64,000 bases of DNA from Glandiceps talaboti (GCF_964340395.1 NC_135564.1:4116861-4180860); one strand, 5' to 3'; counted from the first letter of the stretch, positions 51,301 to 61,396 are shown. Notes: generated by a model from the sequence alone, not told the origin. Program-made: numbers and translations.

Positions 51301-54300
51301 TCGGTAGTCATCGGTGTCATCGGTGTGGCTATTACAATGAAAATCGCGAGACCCGAAACAAAACGTCGTTTGGATCAACAAAAATGTTATCAACAGGGCT
51401 ACATTTGATCGTCTGGCCCAACAGAAATCTTACTAAAATTTGTACATTTTATGTTCTTGCTAGACAAATATCTCTGTTGGAGATTTTTTGTCTCGCCAGG
51501 AGGCGTTTTGTTTCAGATCTTTTCATTTTGATTGTAATAATGTAATAAAACACACATGCACTTCAAATGGATTCTTCAGTCTTTGTGCGTACAAATTAAA
51601 TTGTGGCGGTTAAATGTAGGGAAGTGTACTTTGCATGTTAGAGCCGACCACCTGATCACATCATTAATGTACCTTATGGAAAACAACCATAGCGAGAAAA
51701 AACGCCCGGTATATTGTTAACCTAACCTGTTTATGTTTTCTTTTTTCTCAGTGATGAAGGACGTTCAGCAACGAGATTGTGGTGTATATATTTGTCAAGT
51801 AGATTTTAGAGGTGCTGAGAAATTAATTGTTAATTTCTATGCACTAACAGGTGAGATTTATTGACATTCTTTATGATTTAAAAAAATGTCCTTATTAATA
51901 ATAATGATGTCCTTAACCCTTTCAGTTCCGAGTTCCATAGTATTGTTATAAATTCAGTAGATCATAGCACATTCAGTGACACATTGTAGAAAGATGGGAC
52001 CAAAATGGCAGAACGTATGATGCACATTGTCGTGACCTAAATGACTAAAAAATCCCGTACTTTCTGTTCGAATACGTACAACTTGGCATGTGCGTGGTAT
52101 TATGCATTATATCCGGAAACTGTAAATTGACACTTCAATATAGCCGTACTCAACAATCTACTGACTCCTGAATTTTTAATAAAATCTTCTATTATTTACA
52201 GTTGAGACAAATAGAGTTACTATATCAGTGAGAGAAAATGAAGATTTACAGATGGTCTGTAATGGTGCCTCATTAGGCTTACTTTTCCCGAGTAGCGTCA
52301 TGTCTTGGTACAAAGACGGTCGTTTGTTCAAAAGCTATGGCGCACTTAAACCACAAGAGGTGGGTATCATGGGACTTGATGCCCTGTCATATTAATTAAT
52401 CATTTCATTACAAGTCATCGACTTGAATTGACATAGCCATATGTTACTAGTATTTTCCAGCTAAATGGAAATACGTGGTAATAATATATTTATTCCTGTG
52501 AAAGTTTGAAAGTTTAATTAATGATATTTTAGAAGAATCATGACAACTTTGGACGTTTCGACATCGCTGAATCAATTACGTAAACACACACTGCCATGGT
52601 GTCGGCAGACCATTGTCATTGTTTCGTATTTTTGTTCGAATGCATACAACTTGAATCAATAGCTATTCGTGGCCATCATTAAAATCCTTTTCAAAATTTT
52701 CCAGAAAAGGTAATTAACAAAAACTGTAAAGGGTCTATTTTCCTTTAAATCGTGGAATGTCGAACAATTTTAAGAACTCCCCAACTATATTTATTTCAAT
52801 CTTCATTGAGAAGATCAAACAATCAGTACCGTAGCCTGCGGGGGGGGAGGGGGCAGCTGCCCCCTCCCCCTGAGATTTTGTAAAACAAAAAAGAAAGAAA
52901 AAAAGCTACTTTTGAATACATAGCGATGTTTTTAAAATCGTTATTTACCATTCCTAGCATACACGATTTAAATTGATGGTTCACCATTGACTGTACACTG
53001 TCTCCTCGCTAATATGCATCTTATATCTTTATTGTACGCTTGCTAAACTTTGACTAAAATGTGTCCAGTTAAAAATTGTAACTTTTTGCAGCAAATTAAA
53101 AGAAGTGCGCACATGCACTGTGTATTTTCCTCGAGTAACAGTACAGTCTTGAAAGTCTCCTTCATTTGAAGATTGCAAGTCGCAATTATAATGTCAGCGA
53201 GTGAAACTAAAAAAAAGACGGAAAAGTCGTTCAAGTGAGGTCGCCTGCTATGCTGCGTGCCGTGACCCCGAAGATGCGCTCGATCTTATATTTAAACATT
53301 GCATACTGATAAAACAGCAGATCTCTTTTTGGAATATTTGGTGGCCCTGAAAAAACTATTTAAAAAACTAGGTACGCAGTTTAAGATCCACTCTTTGAAG
53401 ATCCACTTTCAATAATTGTGTTCGACGTTGTATTTGGTTAAAATGTTTGATATAATTATCTCATTGCACACTGACACTACCGTTATTCCGCAATTCATTT
53501 TGAAGCGACAGTTTGCTATGGAAAGAATGGCCCTGAATTTGTAAACAGAGCTGTACCTTCGATATCAAAATCCAAACTTCCATTTCCATTATAATGATGA
53601 TAACAAGGAGAATCCACTGAGTTCACCTTGGGTTCCAACATAAACGCGGCCATAAAAGTTTTAGTAGTTGGGTTAAGAAAATGATTATTTTGTTGTGTTA
53701 CTTATTTGAGAAAGCACCATCCATTTTTTTACTTTGAATGTGATATCTTTTCGGCAACTACTTTGAAAGATACGACATTAAGCCAGGAAAAAATGAAAAA
53801 GCTGTTCAACCTACCCATATATTTTTCTGGTGATGGGCAATATATCCTCATGCGGGCTTCGCATTTTTTTCAAAATTAAGGATATTTCAATAGTTCATGT
53901 AACAACACACATTTGAGTCTATTCCAAATTATATAATATCTTATACAGTGGTTACTTGGCTCTGATGATGCATACAAGCATGAATTGAGATTAAATTAAG
54001 CTGTTGCATATCCAATGTGCACTAAAACGAATAGAACAAAAGTTTACGACCATTATAGTGGACTGAGCAGTCACTGGGCCATCAAAAGTCTAAAAGTTTT
54101 GAAATGTTTCGCTTTTGAATTTTTTGGAACCAAATTAAACTTCAAGAGAAGTCATTTACAAAGTGCACATCCGCAAAATATCTTTCACCTTTGCCACTTC
54201 CAGATAATATGTAATGCATAGCATAATTGTTTCAATTCTGGTATTTTATTACCATATTCAAGCATTGTAAGACTTTAAATTATGTCTATGGTTTGATATT

Positions 54301-57300
54301 TTATACCTCTAAATTGCCTCCTACACTGTCTTTTTTTTTCAATTTTTTTCCACACTTGGAGTTGTCTCCTTCCAATCAGTAGCAATCAAGGTGACAATTG
54401 TCTTTCCCCTACAACAAGATGAAAGGTGTCCGGCTAAGTACCTCCCTGTATAGGTTAGAGCTAATTAGAGACATCTCCTTATTATCCACATCCTGTGTAA
54501 AGTAATCTCGTTCGGAGTATTATTGTAGTTGGTTTTCTCTTATGCATCATTGTACTTTATGATTTTAATATCAGAAGGGGTGGCTAAAATAATGCTTGAG
54601 TTTGATTTGGCGGGCTTAACATTTTTTAAGAAGAGATAGTAAGAGGAACAACACTATTTTCTTATGCAGACAAATTGCAAGAGATAGTATCAAGATGACT
54701 GAATAAGTTCTATCTAAACCCGACCTGAAATATTTTGCTAACGTTATATATGGTTTGTATTATCCTTGTCAAACATTGTGAAAAAATGAAATCGACCAAC
54801 CTACCCAATGTGATGGGTTAGGTTACCCGTTGACCAGCATTTTTTCTTCTGGCCTTACATATGATATTTAATTTCGTATGCTAAAATATATACTATATTA
54901 TGTAAATTACATGCACATTTATATAAATTAGCACATTTCTAAATTTTAAATGTATGATTGCACCAAGACAAAGTGCTGCCCCCCTTGGCAATATGGTCAG
55001 GCTACGGCCCTGACAATCATATGTATCACATGAAAATACCATGGTGTGCTGGCTTTGCTTCATCACAATTTCTCTATCCATATCACAAAGAATCAAGCAC
55101 ACTTCTTCACTTGACATCTGTGTTCCCCATGTTTCGCATTCTCGCATTTTTCCCTTTTCATCATGATGGCACGCCTCGAATTGGGCAGAGCTTTCTTTTG
55201 AATTTCCCCGGTTGTGACACGCCACTCCATAGCACACCAGTGAAGAACATTGGCGGTTTTATTTTTGCAATGATTTTTTCAGATTCCTTTAGAAATGATT
55301 CACACTCATTTCCCGCCAAACTTTTGCTAGAAATTTCTCAAATATTGCAACACTTATGTTTAAATTAGTTTGCGTTTCTGAAATGTAATTCAGTTCAGGT
55401 ATGCTCTCCATCTTCAATAGGTAGAACAACAGTGTCCACATATTAGGGCATGAAATGGCAAGACAATTAGCTCATTAATTGAGGAAAGTTTCATGAGACA
55501 GTTGATTTCTCAGGGACATTGGATGTTTGGATACCTTTCTATCTGTAAGATTTTTTTTCCATAAAGATAGCCAGATAGATGATAGATAAAGTAATTGCTT
55601 TGTAGAATGACAACAATAATTTAATTGAGACACTGCCCAACCCGTGTCTTAGACATGCTACATCCGAGTGGGACACACAGAAGTATTTAAAAGGGAAAAA
55701 GGAAATACACAAACAAAGTGAAGAATTTTCGTGTGTCCTGACAAAGGCGATCAAAAGCACAACCCAGCAAAACATGTATGGCAGGGTATTGTCAGTTTAT
55801 TGATTTTTGATCTTAGCGAACATAAAATGGAATATTGATGATATTGTCTGTACTATCTGAAAAATGGCCCCTAAAATGGTTCATTTGACCTTATTTGTTA
55901 CTTTCCTATTTCGAAAAAAAAACATAGAGGATTTTAACCATGGCTTGGCTCACTCATAATAAACCTTCAATGCACTCCTAAATAAACATCTTAACCATAT
56001 AAATAGTGTTATTAATATCATACCTTCTTCTTTTTTACAATGCCAGGCAAACGTCGAGACCTTGACCGGCGTGACGAAAGAATTTGAAGGGCAATGGAGT
56101 TGTCAAATAGAGGATGCTACAGATGACAGAGTGTGGAAAACTAATCTGGTTAACGTTAGAGGTATGAAAACATATTTAAGCGAACGAATATAGCTAATAT
56201 GGGAATAGAATGTTGTCCTTTTACTGATGGGACACAAACAGAATCCAAGAAGAGGGAGACTAATACCAGTATATTGATATGATGGTGCAAATCTTGGGAT
56301 CTGGTTGGTGAAGACAAAATAGTAACTGTGCTAAATGTCGATATACTATGGTTGGCATGTATCCAGAATAAGGAGTAGTATACCAATATTTACCTATCTA
56401 TTTACTTGATCGATTTCATCTGCAATCGTCCGTGTATCTGCTTGCCGTATTCATATCATGCCGTCGTGGGCCTATAGAACATTTTCCATGCAGAACGCTG
56501 ATTCGTTCTCCAGCTGGGGGTAAATTGATGTGAGTTCCTAAGCCAGAGTTGTCCAACATTTATATAACACTGAAAACTACTGTCTAAGAGGGACTTTTGT
56601 TCGTTTTTGAATCCGCCAATGAAGAGACAGGGCAAAATAGTCATGTACATATATTCTACCAAACTGAGTTTAGCATCAGTCATTTTTTTAAAGATTAATT
56701 GCATATTCATATATCATCATATACATAATACAACTTATATAGAATAATATATAATTGTTACATGTAGTCACTCGCTCAAACATATGTGTTGATGTTGTCA
56801 ACTGTCAACAAAACATCAGTGTGTACTGTCCCCAGAGAGTTATCTAATGCTCAGATATATGTTAAAAGTATTGCAATATTTTTGAATCCCTGCATAGTAT
56901 TCTGAAACCTACTATGCTGAACAATGCAACCGAATCATAGCTAAAGACCAGAAAGACTATCTGAAGCTGTTTCAGCCCTTGCAAAGATCGTGTATATCTT
57001 TCAAGCAAAGAATCAAATTTCATGCTCAGTTCCATGCGTAATATAAAGTTTAACCTTTCAATTGTCATTTTAACATTTCGAAAATTGAGTAATTGACACA
57101 ACCTACGATAATTCACCACTTTTTGAAGGTAAATCGAATGCAGTGATCATTTATTTATTATGGAAGTGTAATATGATATCATGATATATACGATGTAAAA
57201 ATAGCCTTTACCGACAAGAGGTAGCTATTGATGGTGGTTTATTAATGATTGAAATGTTTTATCTCTTCAACAGTAATTCTGGATACTGTAAAAGGTAAGT

Positions 57301-59695
57301 AGAGTCACTTTTCTCAGATATTGCAATTTACTCATATAGCATGGCACACCAGAGCCACTCCCTCGTGTATTTACGTACGTAAGAGCGATTATTGTTTGTT
57401 TGTTTGTATGTATGTATGTATGTATGTATGTATGTATGTATGCAGCTATTGATAGTGAATTGATGATGCCCGAAAATATGATGGTTTATTAATGATTCTA
57501 ATTTTTTATCTCTTCAACAGTAATTCCGGATCCTGTAAAAGGTAAGCAGAATCACTTTTCTCAGAGACTGCAATTTACTCATGCAACATGGCACACCAGA
57601 GCCACTCCCTCGTGTAATTACGTACGTAAGAGCGATTATTCTGTAACCTCTCGTGCACAATATGACTCAGATTGGTTGGTTGTTTTGATTAGTGTTTTGC
57701 AGGTGATAGATTCATAGTTTTTAATTATGTCTGTCTATATGTCTATATGTCTATATGTCTATATGTCTATATGCATGTCTATATGCATGTATGTATGTAT
57801 GTATGTATGTATGTATGTATGTATGTATGTATGTATCTATGTATGTATGTATGTATGTATGTATGTATGTATGTATGTATGTATCTATGTATCTATGTAT
57901 GTATCTATGTATGCCTGCCTGCTTACCTGCCTTACTTAGAAGATTTGTTTTTTTCCAGATTCAAAATTGCCTATATCCTTAACAAATGATAAGTATGCAC
58001 CTGGTACAAGCAGGTCCTCGGTCATTAGGAAAAAAATGATAGAAAAAGCCCGAAAATATCCAAAAATTGCCGGAGCTGCAGGTGGAGCCGCAGGACTGTT
58101 CATTCTAATTCTCCTTTGTCATATGAGAAGAAGGTGAGCAGAATTGGGTTTTTTTACAATCATATATTATAAATGTAAATGTCTACTGGAAACCAATGTA
58201 TCAAGGATATACACTCTATCATTACTGCAGAAAGTATGTCATCGATAAACTATTAGACACAAACTGAAATTAATGCTGTGGTAGATTATACAAATAGCTT
58301 AGAGTGGTGCCTCGTTCACCTGTATATCATTATTCATTAATGAAGATAGCATAAACACTAAGTGAGGTTGGAGAAATGAGGCCAAGAAAGTGGGTTCACT
58401 ACCACAACATACTTAGTGAGAGAAAAGTGTACTGTCAGTTCTCATATCGTTTCGTCCTTAGCTTAGAAACATCACAAGACACCTAAATAAGAGAAAATAT
58501 CCCATAAAAACACACTTTAAAGCTTATATTTATTTACAGCTATGAAACCCCTCGTTGAATTTTCTTGGGCAATTTTAACAATAACGTGTAAGAATCGCTT
58601 ATACCGTCCAAGATTATTACAATTATTACCCTTCGTAATATTTCAAAGTCTCATTTGCATAGATTAAATAACGAGCGAATACTGTAATGTATTGTTGAAA
58701 TGAAGCAATGTGCTCCAGGCGATTTATAACTTTATCATCTGACACATAAATTTCATATAGTAATTAATGAACTATATTGTACGTTCAGAAAGAAGAAAAG
58801 GATGGAAATGTTGATGGGACAACGACAGATGCCTATACAAGAAAAGAAGACAAGGCCAAGAAAGAGAACTCCGAAAAAGAAAAAGAAAAAGAAAAAGAAG
58901 GAAAAGCCCATAGAGGATCACATAACTCATGGGGCTCCTATGGGTCAAGGAGGTCCCGGAGTTCTAGGGGCTCCTGGAAGTCATGGACCTTATGAGAGTC
59001 ATGGACCTCATGCTGCTCAGGTGGGCCATGGGGTACCTGGAGGTCATGGCGTTCCAGGGGATTATGGGGCTCCTGGAAGTCATGGACCATATGGGAGTCA
59101 TGGACCTCATGCTGCTCAGGTGGGCCATGGGGCTCCTGGAGGTCATGGCGTTCCAGGGGATTATGGGGCTCCTGGAAGTCATGGACCTCATGGGGGTCAT
59201 GGACCTTATGCTGCTCAGGTGGGTCATGGAGCTCCCGGGAGTTACGGGGCTCCTTTAGGTCACACAACTCATATGGGGCCAACCGGCCAGGGGGGTCCTA
59301 TGGATCCATGGGCTCCTGTTGACCCTTGGGCTCCTGCGACTCCCATAACCCCATCGAAGGATAAGGGGAAAAAGAAGAAAAAGACCAAGAAAAAGCCCCC
59401 CAAAAAGCCCAAGAAAAAGACTAAGAAAAAGTCTAAGAAAAAGTCCAAGAAGAAAAAGAAACGAAAAGATGAAGTTGCAGTCTCAATATCTTCATCATCG
59501 ACTTCTGTTGATACAAGTACTACTGTAAGCAGTGATAGTTCTGATAGTAGTGAAGTCAGCAGTGATGGTTCTGATAGTAGTGAAGTCAGCAGTGATGAAT
59601 CCTCCAACGCTTCTTCCGATGACACATCCAACCAAAGCTCGGATGACACTTCGGAGGATTCTTCTGTCGAATCCTCGGATGAAAGCAGTGACTAA
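38765..59695 (+). CDS. Gene B (whole model): 6xTSP1 - 2xIg - TM receptor-like protein, tandem paralog of gene A
   Basis: Seventeen exons: 38765-38810, 41264-41305, 42979-43179, 44313-44525, 45319-45456, 46071-46310, 47878-47985, 48406-48645, 50676-50708, 51105-51272, 51752-51850, 52202-52359, 56047-56161, 57274-57294, 57521-57541, 57959-58133, 58789-59695. Total 2925 nt = 974 codons plus stop, open throughout. Approximate residues: signal peptide 1-16, linker to 29, TSP1-1 to 96, TSP1-2 to 167, TSP1-3 and -4 168-293, TSP1-5 and -6 294-409, hinge 410-420, Ig1 421-509, Ig2 510-600, two stalk units 601-614, TM about 648-670, tail 673-974. Ten exon lengths are identical to gene A in the same order, which strongly supports both models. 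Gene B differs by a duplicated two-exon TSP1 module instead of A's single-exon TSP1-3 and -4, by a duplicated stalk exon, and by a 300-residue tail. Type I membrane topology and a surface adhesion/recognition role are inferred; no ligand is evident. Confidence 0.85.
39055..39107. other. Perfect-core hairpin inside the transposon left end
   Basis: Arm ataatcgcatactg pairs with cagtatgcgattat, followed by the inner pair atcg.gggcc / ggcccgat around a gaa loop. Confidence 0.7.
39567..39830 (+). CDS. 87-aa ORF inside the DNA transposon, function unknown
   Basis: ATG in context aaaATGG. Reads [19 protein letters not shown], then [20 protein letters not shown] and [16 protein letters not shown]. 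The composition is protein-like: mixed helical, basic C-terminal half, no repeats. It could be a small DNA-binding or accessory protein of the element, or a fragment. No transposase motif is visible. Confidence 0.4.
   Translation: MAGCGRVIQVPVKRTERQLILEAMGQYANNYQLIADHVRANLRILSRDVQDIYIIHSATVVRRRIRDVVQRHQNRSLFTQIGNDQNL
39846..40200 (+). repeat. Diverged tandem repeat of about 150 bp in the transposon
   Basis: Units starting with gacaatatttaacg and containing cgaaagtggacgtatgcaa appear near 39857, 40012 and, more diverged, 40155; a related copy is at 39239. Confidence 0.65.
41264..41305 (+). CDS. Gene B exon 2: N-terminal linker
   Basis: 42-nt phase 1-1 exon, acceptor TTTCACAG, donor AACA|GTGAGT; encodes [14 protein letters not shown]. 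Gapless match in length and pattern to gene A exon 2. Intron 1 upstream holds a 1.7-kb DNA transposon. Confidence 0.75.
42343..42406. repeat. (TTTAAG)n hexanucleotide repeat
   Basis: About ten perfect units in gene B intron 2. Confidence 0.97.
42692..42970 (+). repeat. Polypyrimidine (CTCTT/CTCCT)n tract before gene B exon 3
   Basis: About 280 nt, almost wholly C/T until a CTATG/CTCTG end, finishing just before the acceptor at 42978. Confidence 0.96.
42979..43179 (+). CDS. Gene B exon 3: TSP1 domain 1
   Basis: 201-nt phase 1-1 exon: [18 protein letters not shown], then [11 protein letters not shown], ending CYRVSCHGQ. Acceptor TTAAATAG follows about 280 nt of CT-rich DNA. Same size as gene A exon 3. 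Confidence 0.87.
44313..44525 (+). CDS. Gene B exon 4: TSP1 domain 2
   Basis: 213-nt phase 1-1 exon: [15 protein letters not shown], then [15 protein letters not shown], ending DCLDNCQ. Identical length to gene A exon 4. Confidence 0.88.
45319..45456 (+). CDS. Gene B exon 5: TSP1 domain 3, first half
   Basis: 138-nt phase 1-1 exon after TTTTATAG. After a short lead (FFLADV) it reads [20 protein letters not shown] and ends [12 protein letters not shown], donor AAAG|GTAAAA. First half of a split TSP1 domain, paralogous to exon 7 and to gene A exon 8. It carries one extra cysteine (QAC). Confidence 0.85.
45760..46055 (-). pseudogene. 3' end of a non-LTR retrotransposon ORF2 (5'-truncated LINE)
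   Basis: The - strand frame contains [40 protein letters not shown] and a C-terminal tail, ending at a stop at 45760. The R-x-C-x2-C...VEDExHF...C pattern is typical of the C-terminus of CR1/L2-type ORF2 proteins. A 3' tail continues to about 45660. It lies antisense in a gene B intron, ending about 15 bp from the acceptor at 46070. Confidence 0.7.
46071..46310 (+). CDS. Gene B exon 6: end of TSP1-3 plus TSP1-4
   Basis: 240-nt phase 1-1 exon: ECEGEKREF to VRCP closes domain 3; [19 protein letters not shown] to [10 protein letters not shown] is domain 4. A LINE tail in antisense lies just upstream of its acceptor. Confidence 0.88.
47206..47442. mobile_element. Small GC-richer MITE (gene B intron 6)
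   Basis: Left agccccatctacacgg and right cgtctagacggggct are near-perfect inverted repeats. The interior (ctgacttcgtcctaggtact) is related to 43930-43975. Confidence 0.6.
47878..47985 (+). CDS. Gene B exon 7: TSP1 domain 5, first half
   Basis: 108-nt phase 1-1 exon: [19 protein letters not shown], then [12 protein letters not shown], donor CCG|GTAAGT. Closest to gene A exon 8, sharing SDDCSVTC. Confidence 0.86.
48283..48334. repeat. (CAGA)n microsatellite
   Basis: Thirteen units, about 75 bp upstream of gene B exon 8. Confidence 0.97.
48406..48645 (+). CDS. Gene B exon 8: end of TSP1-5 plus TSP1-6
   Basis: 240-nt phase 1-1 exon, acceptor [23 protein letters not shown] to IPCP closes domain 5; [19 protein letters not shown] to CPLPTLAP is domain 6 and matches the end of gene A exon 9 (CPLPTLSP). 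Confidence 0.88.
49846..50345 (+). repeat. 45-bp tandem repeat, about 11 units (gene B intron 8)
   Basis: Unit contains attgctacattttatcgtct, then ggctcaacaaaactcatata. The second half shows a 132-bp higher-order unit (45+42+45). Because 45 is a multiple of three the array is open as a 15-residue repeat, but the same unit lies in non-coding DNA elsewhere. Confidence 0.9.
50676..50708 (+). CDS. Gene B exon 9: 33-nt hinge exon
   Basis: Acceptor GTATTTCAG, donor AAGC|GTAAGT, phase 1-1; encodes [11 protein letters not shown]. Same length and position as gene A exon 10. Confidence 0.76.
51105..51272 (+). CDS. Gene B exon 10: Ig domain 1, first part
   Basis: 168-nt phase 1-1 exon with first Ig Cys in VVMSCTD and core Trp in [12 protein letters not shown]. 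Very similar to gene A exon 11. Confidence 0.86.
51352..51515. mobile_element. M4 element copy with both ends (gene B intron 10)
   Basis: Left cgaaacaaaacgtcgtttgg and right ccaggaggcgttttgtttca are inverted repeats around one or two units of the attttatcgtctgg core. This shows the tandem units belong to a MITE. Confidence 0.65.
51752..51850 (+). CDS. Gene B exon 11: Ig domain 1, second part
   Basis: 99-nt phase 1-1 exon: [19 protein letters not shown] then LIVNFYALT. Same size as gene A exon 12. Confidence 0.86.
52202..52359 (+). CDS. Gene B exon 12: Ig domain 2, first part
   Basis: 158-nt exon, phase 1 to 0: [14 protein letters not shown] then [12 protein letters not shown], ending KPQE. 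The next exon is 3.7 kb away because a dispersed repeat has enlarged the intron. Confidence 0.87.
52827..54975. repeat. Dispersed repeat M3, inverted copy 2 (gene B intron 12)
   Basis: Starts gtaccgtagcctgcggggg, the complement of the end of copy 1, and runs to ttagcatacgaaat-like sequence and cttggtgcaatcat. It is longer than copy 1 because of extra sequence around 53420-53800. It explains the large Ig2 intron. Confidence 0.75.
56047..56161 (+). CDS. Gene B exon 13: Ig domain 2, second part
   Basis: 115-nt exon, phase 0 to 1: [19 protein letters not shown], then [10 protein letters not shown]. Same size as gene A exon 14. Confidence 0.87.
57274..57294 (+). CDS. Gene B exon 14: stalk micro-exon, copy 1 (VILDTVK)
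   Basis: 21-nt phase 1-1 exon, acceptor CTTCAACAG, donor AAAG|GTAAGT. It lies in a segment of roughly 170-200 bp that is tandemly duplicated. Confidence 0.72.
57521..57541 (+). CDS. Gene B exon 15: stalk micro-exon, copy 2 (VIPDPVK)
   Basis: 21-nt phase 1-1 exon with the same acceptor CTTCAACAG and donor AAAG|GTAAGC. Nearly identical to the previous exon. Either or both copies can be used without a frame change. Confidence 0.72.
57728..57930. repeat. (TATG)n/(TATC)n microsatellite
   Basis: Simple repeat ending about 30 bp before gene B exon 16. Confidence 0.97.
57959..58133 (+). CDS. Gene B exon 16: juxtamembrane and transmembrane segment
   Basis: 175-nt exon, phase 1 in, phase 2 out (donor AAG|GTGAGC). 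A Lys/Arg/Ser-rich juxtamembrane stretch is followed by [20 protein letters not shown] and MRRR. The exon is longer than in gene A, but it shares GxAGGxAG at the start of the helix. Confidence 0.83.
58789..59695 (+). CDS. Gene B exon 17: 300-residue cytoplasmic tail and stop
   Basis: Acceptor GTACGTTCAG; ends TAA 59693-59695. Order of segments: a basic block (RPRKRTP then nine Lys), a Gly/His/Pro block with a 99-bp (33-residue) unit repeated about 2.3 times ([17 protein letters not shown]), [15 protein letters not shown], a second poly-Lys block, and a Ser/Asp/Glu block ([20 protein letters not shown]) ending SSDESSD. By topology it is cytosolic; the acidic serines resemble CK2-type sites (inference). 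Confidence 0.85.
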
Positions 59696-60239
59696 ATTGA
59701 CTAGAACTCTTAATTTACTAAAACTAATGCAATGTGTTAATACTTCTCAAATGTGACTTGCAGACAAGGCCCAGTTTTTGGATGGTTTTATATAAATATC
59801 GCCTCTGACGATTTGAGAGATGACATTAGATCGAGCCTTAAAGGCAAGCGATAGCTAGAGGGGATGCTATCCTTCATATCTATTATCTGATTGAACAGCC
59901 TGCAAGACATTGTAACCTATGTAATTCACCACTACTGTCAATATTAAACTCATGACACGTTTGACGTTATCATGTACATAATACCCAACAGCTTTTGAAG
60001 GAATAGTCCGCATGCGCATTTGTAGGAGCAATAATTCCAAGTGAGTATGTTATCAAGAATGGAATATTCACTCTGTACTAGGCATGTCCTTTTTTGTATG
60101 ATGATCCCTATGTCAAGGTAAAATGTAGTTGGAGATAACGCAATCATAGTATTATATCAATTGTGTGTGTTAAACCCAGGGTGTCATTTCTCTGTACGCA
60201 TGCCGGAGTTGATAAAAATTATATTATATATAACAAATT

Positions 60240-60385
60240 TAGTTTACTAAGAAATTGTTGAGCCAGACCATAAAATGTAGCAAATCTGGTAAGAAATTGT
60301 TAAGCCAGACGATAAAATGTAGCAAATTCAGTAAGACATTGTTGGGCCAGACAATAAAATGTAGCACTGTTAGTAAGATTTTTGT
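60240..60385 (-). repeat. M4 element copy
   Basis: Three units of ttgagccagaccataaaatg type, spaced about 45 bp. Confidence 0.7.
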
Positions 60386-61339
60386 CACAACACAGGACGA
60401 TTTGTAATTGTTTGTACTTACTGATTTCTAGTGTAATATTAAAATTACTGCTGACTAGCTTCTCGTCAAATATGTTCACAGTGCAATGATGTTTCAACAA
60501 TACCAAATACTCAAAGCTGAAGGCTGGAACCGTAAAACCACTTTGTACATTTTAGAAGAAGATACAAATAAACACACTAAGCAAATTATTATTAGGAAAG
60601 ATAGATTTTTATTGTTAGAAATCAATCAGAATTGGTCAAAAATTTCTGACATTCTTAACATTTACGGACATGCCCAATAATTCACATATAGCTAAAAGCA
60701 GAAACAACTCGAGATCTCACATCAAAGCAACAAATACAACGATATTGTCAAAATCTGGCTGGCAATGGTGATGACGGACGTTACACATCTCGTTCTTGAA
60801 ACAAGACGCCGTACTCGTTATTGTTCGCTTTTACAAAATATATATGAAGTACAGATCCAAATTACCGTAAGATTTGCACAAATATGTTTGATTTATAAGA
60901 ACATTATGCGTAGAAATGGATGGTGAAATGTGCATACTTTTATCTGCTATAAAAATCAATATGTTTCTGAAATCCATTAATTTTACATTGAAGAGAGGGA
61001 ATGAATGTATCATTGGCACTTTGATATGAAACCGATGTTCTATACTATATATGTAATTTCGGCAGATAAGGAATGCGAAATTTTGCATTGCAATACAATG
61101 GAAATTCGAATTGAATAGCTTGGTTTATAATAATGTAATGAAGAAACCGTGGCAATGAGATATAAACGAATTAATGACACAGAATTATGCATGTAGTTTC
61201 CAAATGAAATGTGCTAAAATGAAAAGTCACTAGGGTCGTGAGGTGAATATGATATCTTTCGTTAAAAGTGCTAGTAGTTAGTCTAAGTTGCATTTTGTCT
61301 GCATCTGAGTCATGAACGAGGCGTCCCGGGCGTTGATTT

Positions 61340-61396
61340 TCAAGCGTGTTCCATGCGTCTCTCGATATCATAGGTGACCGTTATCAATTTCAGCAG
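61340..61396 (-). CDS. Possible last exon of the - strand gene
   Basis: Acceptor TTCTCTTTCAG, then LLKLITVTYDIERRMEHA and stop, in the phase (0) required by 62836-62952. The evidence is only a splice site and 18 open codons. Confidence 0.2.
   Translation of the reverse strand: MLKLITVTYDIERRMEHA

Larger units (their letters stand above)
57222..57640 (+). repeat. Tandem duplication containing the stalk micro-exon
   Basis: Copy 1 (57222-57393) and copy 2 (57443-57640) share gctattgat, tttattaatgatt, ctcttcaacagtaattc, cacaccagagccactccctc and acgtacgtaagagcgattat. A (GTAT)n run separates them. Confidence 0.88.

Noticed and set aside
54893-55368. Overlapping 114- and 136-codon ORFs on opposite strands
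   Set aside because: They lie at the edge of a dispersed repeat, have no start or splice context, and resemble no family I recognise. Left as unexplained repeat-associated sequence.
58938-59282. Antisense His/Pro/Glu-rich ORFs under the gene B tail, and 59269-59649
   Set aside because: Shadows of a repetitive coding exon; the + strand frame is spliced and ends in a clear stop.
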